From Grifola frondosa (lineage: Eukaryota; Basidiomycota; Agaricomycetes; Polyporales; Grifolaceae): a stretch of 64,000 bases of DNA. The DNA is taken from positions 558,001 to 622,000 of the forward strand of contig LUGG01000018.1 of NCBI GenBank assembly GCA_001683735.1, read 5' to 3'. A program made the position numbers and the translations under genes. A model generated the notes under the pieces. The model was not told the origin of the DNA. It searched no databases and worked only from the letters and a program-made list of their open reading frames with translations. Each line of letters starts with the position of its first letter. Positions within the stretch are counted from its first letter, which is position 1. Below, one piece after another: positions 59,484-64,000 of this stretch.

Positions 59484-60666
59484 ATGCCTCATCTACCGCA
59501 GGAGTTGATCGATGAGACTATTGGCCACCTTTGGGACGACTTCCCTTCACTTTTGTCGTGCAGCCTATCTTGTCGGGCTTGGTTGCCCTCAGCACGGACA
59601 CATATTTTCCGCGACCAATTTCTAGCCAGCGCCGGGGACTGCGACCGCTTTGAACAGCTTTTAGAGGCTTCGTCAGATATCGCGGGTTATGTCCGCAAAC
59701 TGTCTGTCAGCGAACCTCAGAATGTGTTTTATGCAGAGGCATGGATTGGTCGTCTTCCCTCGTTGATGGCAAAACTGGAAAACCTCGAGCACATCGAGTT
59801 TGCCAAGCTTCATTGGTCTAGCCAGAATATGCCGCGCGCATACGCGAACGGCGCAAGCATCTTTCCTGTGCTCGCACGAGTCAGATGCATAATTTTGTCT
59901 GATGTCAGTTTCGACACAGTCGCTGAGGTTTACGACTTGCTGGCTCAGTCCCCAAATCTTCGCGATCTCTGCTATCGTCGTATCTCATGCCAGGGTACGA
60001 CATCCTACATGGTCGATGCGAGCGTGCGGTTGGACTGCAGAAATCGTGTCCCTCCTAGACTACGGAGTCTCTTGCTTGATGCATGGACGTCCGCCGGCAC
60101 TGTCATCGAATGGTTCTTGGCAGCTAACGAACTAGAGCTTCGCTCTCTCGTTGTGCGCTGGAGAGACCACGGTAACATCAATGTTCTGAGCCGCCTCCTG
60201 CGAGCGTGCGCAGCATCTCTCGAGCATTTACAAATTGAATTTCCATCTACGATGAGTGAGTGGTGCCTTCTCCTTACTTTAGATCAGAAACTCATTACCC
60301 CACCCAGCCGAACCAGGCGATCTAAATCTCACATATAACAAGGCTCTTCGCGTCCTTCACATCGACGGTTTGGTACTACTGGGTTGTTGCAATTGGGTAA
60401 CAACCCTCTTATCTCAGGTCGATTCGAATAGGCTTGAAAAACTCTCCATATCAATGATCGTCCTCCGTGAGGACGCTTTATGCTGTCTAGAATGGGTGGA
60501 TCTCGATCGCATTCTGTCGCAACCGCAATTTTCTGGCCTTGAATTGACTTTCAATATTAACCTTGCGATTAATCCGATAAACGACAAGGAGAGGGTGCCG
60601 AAACTCTTGCAAGGCTACCTCCCTGCCTTCCAAGAAAGGGGGAAACTGGTCATCGCATGTCGGTGA
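59484..60666 (+). CDS. F-box-like protein, paralogue 2
   Basis: Begins 'MPHLPQELIDETIGHLWDDF', the same F-box-like start as the protein at 51578, followed by 'LLSCSLSCRAWLPSARTHIF', 'CDRFEQLLEASSDIAGYVRK', 'EHIEFAKLHWSSQNMPRAYA', 'CIILSDVSFDTVAEVYDLLA' and 'ACAASLEHLQIEFPSTMS'. An intron starts at the GTGAGT near 60253; the last exon gives 'KALRVLHIDGLVLLGCCNWV', 'RLEKLSISMIVLREDALCCL' and ends 'FQERGKLVIACR' (TGA at 60664-60666). The intron sits at the equivalent position to that in paralogue 1, after the 'LQ(V/I)EFP' block, so the two are true duplicates now well diverged. The sequence is lower in G+C than paralogue 1. The role is unknown; SCF substrate recruitment is the family expectation. 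Confidence 0.78.
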
Positions 60667-61448
60667 TTTCGAATTTGGGAATTATACATTTATCCTTTTG
60701 GCGTTTGTTGTTATAGTCATTATGGGCCTCATTAGAGTAACCTTTTCAGGGGAAGATGTATTGCTGCAATTTTTATTACGCTACGTCTAGTCTTTGGTTT
60801 CACAACGTCCTGCATTGCTCTCATCGTTGTCTCCAGAATTCATAATACGTGTCGCCAGCATTTGGTATCGAACAGCGTCGTTCACAACCCCTTATTTGTA
60901 CTGCCTAAGCATGGTAAGTTTCCTGATGTGCTTCTCACTTTCGAGCTAACGGTGAGTCAGAGATACGAGCCTATTGGACGACAATTTGAGTACTACGTCA
61001 AAATTTACCATGTCAAGTAAAGCTCTCCGACTGAGAGCCAAATATTATCTCTGCCATTATATAGGCATGAAGCTCTGAAGGTCGTTTTATGCACTTGAAA
61101 ACGCTAAAAGTAAAAAGCACGTAGCGCCTGTGCTGTAAGTAGGATCTACCTCGAGTTATTTTTAAACAATCATTAATGACCGTAGCTTGTGTCCATCGAA
61201 GGCTCACAGGTAAGCGTTCCAGCGTCACAAAAGACCCAACGCATGACACGCTCGTAAATATTTTCGGGGATATTGATGCTGACTTTGCGCCGTGCCATGT
61301 GTACAGGTTTGCCCTCAACCTGATTGTACATTACTCCAAAGCACAAATTTCTGGTCGCGTAGTGCCTTGAAGTGCATAAAAGCTATCCACGTTGCTCCAG
61401 GTCCCCATCTGACCTGGACACTCGGCTCTCAATGTGCAGTTCGTATAG
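60667..61448. other. intergenic
   Basis: About 780 bases, AT-rich after 60680. No gene supported. The last 100 bases may contain the first exon of CVNH copy 1, which I could not place. Confidence 0.4.
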
Positions 61449-61842
61449 TTCCTTACTGCTACTCTCTTCATCACCCTCTGTGCTGCCGGACCTCCAGTTC
61501 TTCGCCACGGCTACACTGGAACCGACTGCAGGGCTGCAAGCGGTAACCTCGTTGGCATGTCCCTCAATCTCAACAAATGCGTAGCCAACTTTGACGTTAA
61601 AATCACCTGCGCTCTGAAGTTCATTGATCCCTGCATTATTTTGTATTTCAGCTGATTTGTTTTGCACTTTTAGCGGTGATTCTAGTGGCACGTGCGGTTC
61701 ATGCTCCTTCGGAGGCCCCACACTCCCCAGAATGTCGATTGTTTTACACAACTGCGTTGCAAACCAGGATGGCTTCTGGCATGTTGAAGGAGCCATGTGT
61801 ACGTACTTGAAAGAATTTTTTCTTCTTTTCAAACTGAAATGA
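61449..61842 (+). CDS. CVNH (cyanovirin-N homology) lectin, diverged copy with possible signal peptide
   Basis: A frame opened by the acceptor-like 'cgtatag' at 61448 reads 'FLTATLFITLCAAGPPVLRH', which looks like a secretory signal peptide. It continues with 'GYTGTDCRAASGNLVGMSLN' and 'LNKCVANFDVKITCAL', a first CVNH half with its cysteine pair. An intron (GTTCATTG donor near 61617 to TTTTAG near 61668) interrupts at the same point and phase as in the copy at 62192. The second half is 'NGDSSGTCGSCSFGGP' and 'SIVLHNCVANQDGFWHVEG'. The loop between half-repeats is shorter than in copy 2. No in-frame ATG is found, so an upstream exon is missing from this model. CVNH proteins bind high-mannose glycans. 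It may be functional or starting to decay. Confidence 0.6.
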
Positions 61843-62191
61843 CATGCGAGTTACTCATTCGCTGAAATGGACATCTTAATTCCACTGACGTTACGAACGT
61901 TCGTGGGTTTGTAGGCGATTGTGGACAGGCCAGAGGCATTATAGGGAGTGGAGTCTTCTTTTGCAGCATTTTTCTTGACTTTCGCTCTCACGTCGACCAG
62001 TATGTACGTCAAAATAGGACACACCGTGTTCCATATTGCTGCTCCTGCTGACATTCAAGCTTCAAGACCACGCTGTCATAAGGCTGCCATAATGCTCCAG
62101 TCACGAGCCTCCGTCCGCAATGCTCTGAAAGGTGTATAAAGTCGCTGCATCGACTTGCCACAAATCCGTAGCATCTTCAGCTCGGAACACC
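61843..62191. other. intergenic between the CVNH copies
   Basis: About 350 bases. A 67-codon minus-strand frame is present but resembles nothing known. Probably the 3' region of copy 1 and the promoter of copy 2. Confidence 0.4.
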
Positions 62192-62613
62192 ATGCGATTT
62201 ACGCCAGCATTCACTGCTACATGCCAGAATATTCAGTATTTTCCCTTGAATGGTTTGGAAGCCGACTGTCGCGACCACAATGGCAATTATGTGTTCGCCT
62301 CCCTGAATCTTGACTTATGCGTGGCAAACTACAATGGCAATCTTGCCTGTGCACGCAAGTTCGTTCAATAATTTTACTACAATACGTTTTGACGTAACTA
62401 ATCTGTTTGCAGCGGCGGTTTTAGTGGCTCGTGCAACGGGTGTGTCCTAGCGGGCACTGTGCTCAGTTGCACTTGCGGCGGTCCAGGTGGCTCTTATCAT
62501 GCCAATCTTGACCTTAGTACGTCTTCGTCTCTATTTTCCGTCCATTGTCTGAAATGTTGGTCCTGCTTTCAGACATGTGCATATCAAACCAGAATGGCGT
62601 GTTAGCCTGTTGA
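62192..62613 (+). CDS. CVNH (cyanovirin-N homology) lectin, intact copy
   Basis: Starts 'MRFTPAFTATCQNIQYFPLN', the usual short leader of cytosolic CVNH proteins. The first half is 'GLEADCRDHNGNYVFASLNL' and 'DLCVANYNGNLAC'. An intron (GTTCGTTC donor near 62359 to TTTGCAG near 62411, phase AA|C) leads to the second half 'GGFSGSCNGCVLAGTVLSCT' and 'GSYHANLDLNMCISNQNGVL', with another intron after 'LDL' (GTACGT to TTTCAG). The stop is TGA at 62611-62613. The total is about 105 residues, the normal size of a single-domain CVNH protein. Both halves keep the L-x-A-x-C and N-x-C-(I/V)-x-N-x-(N)G pattern. Such lectins bind mannose-rich sugars and in fungi may act in self or non-self recognition or defence; the specificity here is not known. 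Confidence 0.85.
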
Positions 62614-63396
62614 AAAAGCGCAGAGACACCTCGACCTATTGGTGGTCCATCCTGATTGTAATCCTACAGATTGTACTTGCGGGGATTGAGACGATTGTTG
62701 CGTACATTTCTTATGCTTCCATGTTACCCATTGTTTTGAGGACGTGTCGACCGAGTATCTTCCGTCGAGAAGGTTATAATGGCACCAATACTGAGCATGC
62801 CAAATGGAAAGACAACGCAGATATCTCTAAACCACGTCGAACCTCAAACTTCTAGTGTTGAATTCTCACCAGACCTTCGGGGTAAGTTACTTCAACTTAG
62901 ACATATGGCTTGCAACGCGATGTTGCTTCCTAGACTACACACAGGATATGGTACTACTCGTATCTGGCTAGTAATCAAATCAGCGTTCGACAGATATATA
63001 CGCAGGGAAGTCCATGGCAATTATAAAAAAGGCGCCGGTGTCTGACTAGCAGACTAGTGAAAGAATGCAGCCAGCCGTGCGCGCGAATGCGTCGCATCGG
63101 AATGCAATGCACTAGGTACCAAAGAGACCTGGTGTATAGAACGATGAATCGATAAATAGCGGACAGAGAAGTCTTATTGTGGGGCGATCTGGGAAAAGAT
63201 CGAATGAACGTTAACATGACTGGAAGGGAAGCGTTAAGTCGGACGTACATGTCCATAGTCCAATAGCATTAGACGATAAATAAAGAATGACTAGGGTCGG
63301 ACCTTGCGAGGAGGAAAAAAAGACCGCTGGGATATACTGTGGAAGTCGTGGTCGGGGGATTCATTGTAAGTTCGTCAGGGTAGTTATGGCCATCAA
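62614..63396. other. convergent 3' intergenic region
   Basis: About 780 bases between CVNH copy 2 and the SH3 gene. A frame continuing to 62855 contains one hydrophobic stretch ('SILIVILQIVLAGIETIVAY') but overlaps the CVNH end in another phase and is not called. Nothing else seen. Confidence 0.4.
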
Positions 63397-64000
63397 CTAT
63401 TGTTTGTGGTAGGCGTTAACCACAGATGAAGGGGTTCTCTTATGTTTTGCTAACGCCGCGCCAATTTCCGGGCGTTCGCGTACGCAGAAGCGGGGAACGA
63501 CGCCTTTTTCTCCGTCCGCGAGACGCTGGACAAGGCACCACTCATCCTCATACTCCTCCAGCATACGAAGCGTTTCTCCGATCTTGATCGAAAGCTCGTC
63601 AGCGAGGGTAGGAACGAAGGTGTGCTCTACGGTCATGAGACGAGGGAGCTTATTTCCCTTCATCGACGATATACGCTTTGCAATACCGGTCGGCTCCTTA
63701 TACGTGTCTAGTCCGAATGATGACGTGCGTCTGGGACTAGGAACGGCTGGAGAAACAGCGCGAGCTTTGAACGTCGACCCCTCATCTGTGACAGTGACAA
63801 TGGGGAGATTCAGCGGAGCCGGCACGGAGCGTGGGGAATTCGAAGGGGGACTGGCCGTGCCGTTGGCAACGGCATAGGTGGGTGGTGGGGAAGGAACGAC
63901 GCTTTGCGAGCGGCTTGAATCCACGATAACAACTGTGCTGGCATCATCCTCATCCATGGAGCGCATCTGCGGCACCCATGCGGGTTCTCTCGTATATGGC
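63397..64000 (-). CDS. SH3-domain protein, C-terminal part (cut by window edge)
   Basis: The gene enters from beyond 64000 and ends at the TAG complement 63397-63399. The frame is open up to the edge ('REPAWVPQMRSMDEDDASTV'). A proline/serine-rich region ('SVVPSPPPTYAVANGTASPP', 'ARAVSPAVPSPRRTSSFGLD') precedes a C-terminal SH3 fold: 'LMTVEHTFVPTLADELSIKI' (replacing the usual ALYDY strand), 'GETLRMLEEYEDEWCLVQRL' with the conserved D-E-W, and 'GEKGVVPRFCVRERP' in place of G-x-x-P-x-N-Y-V. The tail is basic. A C-terminal SH3 after a disordered, probably phosphorylated region recalls fungal membrane-linked polarity or osmosensing adaptors (Fus1/Sho1-like layouts), but the N-terminal part is unseen, so this stays a guess. 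Confidence 0.7.
   Translation of the reverse strand, partial: PYTREPAWVPQMRSMDEDDASTVVIVDSSRSQSVVPSPPPTYAVANGTASPPSNSPRSVPAPLNLPIVTVTDEGSTFKARAVSPAVPSPRRTSSFGLDTYKEPTGIAKRISSMKGNKLPRLMTVEHTFVPTLADELSIKIGETLRMLEEYEDEWCLVQRLADGEKGVVPRFCVRERPEIGAALAKHKRTPSSVVNAYHKQ

Noticed and set aside
61383..61832. 149-codon open frame on the minus strand
   Set aside because: It lies exactly opposite CVNH copy 1, whose plus-strand frame has recognisable domain motifs and a matching intron. The minus frame is an antisense shadow.

Overview
This is nuclear DNA of a filamentous basidiomycete, most likely an Agaricomycete (polypore or mushroom type). The evidence is dense short introns (about 45-65 bp, GTRNGT donors, CTAAC/CTAAT branch sites), genes packed on both strands, and proteins typical of that group: F-box-like family proteins, a DDxxD/NSE sesquiterpene synthase, cyanovirin-N lectins, a Ste18-type G-gamma subunit and a Plavaka-like transposase piece. 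No bacterial features, CRISPR array or rRNA are visible.

Region 1 (1-14.1 kb) is a graveyard. It is a same-strand mosaic of broken host genes: a Plavaka-type transposase tail, a Wee1-type kinase relic with an internal ~190 bp direct repeat, a long but broken PRP8 spliceosome gene carrying a piece of proteasome subunit RPN7, then ATP sulfurylase (MET3), GET3 and a PH-domain-like gene, then a second, shorter PRP8 piece. Introns are kept in the pieces and several junctions lie at or inside introns, so this arose by DNA-level rearrangement or capture, not retrocopying. 14.1-16.8 kb has no recognisable complete gene.

Region 2 (16.8-20.1 kb, minus strand) holds three tandem copies of an unrecognised two-exon gene family. 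Only the copy at 19358-20051 looks intact.

Region 3 (20.8-63 kb) is ordinary euchromatic sequence: a membrane RING-H2 ligase, a Dnf-type P4 flippase, G-gamma, a coiled-coil protein, tRNA-Ser(AGA), an arrestin-like protein, ATP2 and ADE4 sharing a divergent promoter, a SNF2 ATPase, AHA1 with a possible membrane tail, a TMEM69/DUF3429 protein, PAM17, an F-box-like protein, a sesquiterpene synthase, an F-box/WD40 protein, septin CDC10, a second F-box-like paralogue, two tandem CVNH lectin genes, and the C-terminus of an SH3 protein cut by the window edge. Several genes serve mitochondria (ATP2, PAM17, TMEM69), but nothing suggests operon-like co-regulation.

Caution on frameshifts: at least six conserved genes each need exactly one extra base in a G or C run to restore the expected reading frame. 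ATP2 and the flippase are the clearest. This pattern suggests under-called homopolymers in the assembly, so single-base frameshifts elsewhere in the window should not be taken as pseudogenes without read support. The mosaic in region 1 is different: it has nonsense codons, deletions and foreign segments. All gene models were read by eye. Exon edges are exact only where stated.
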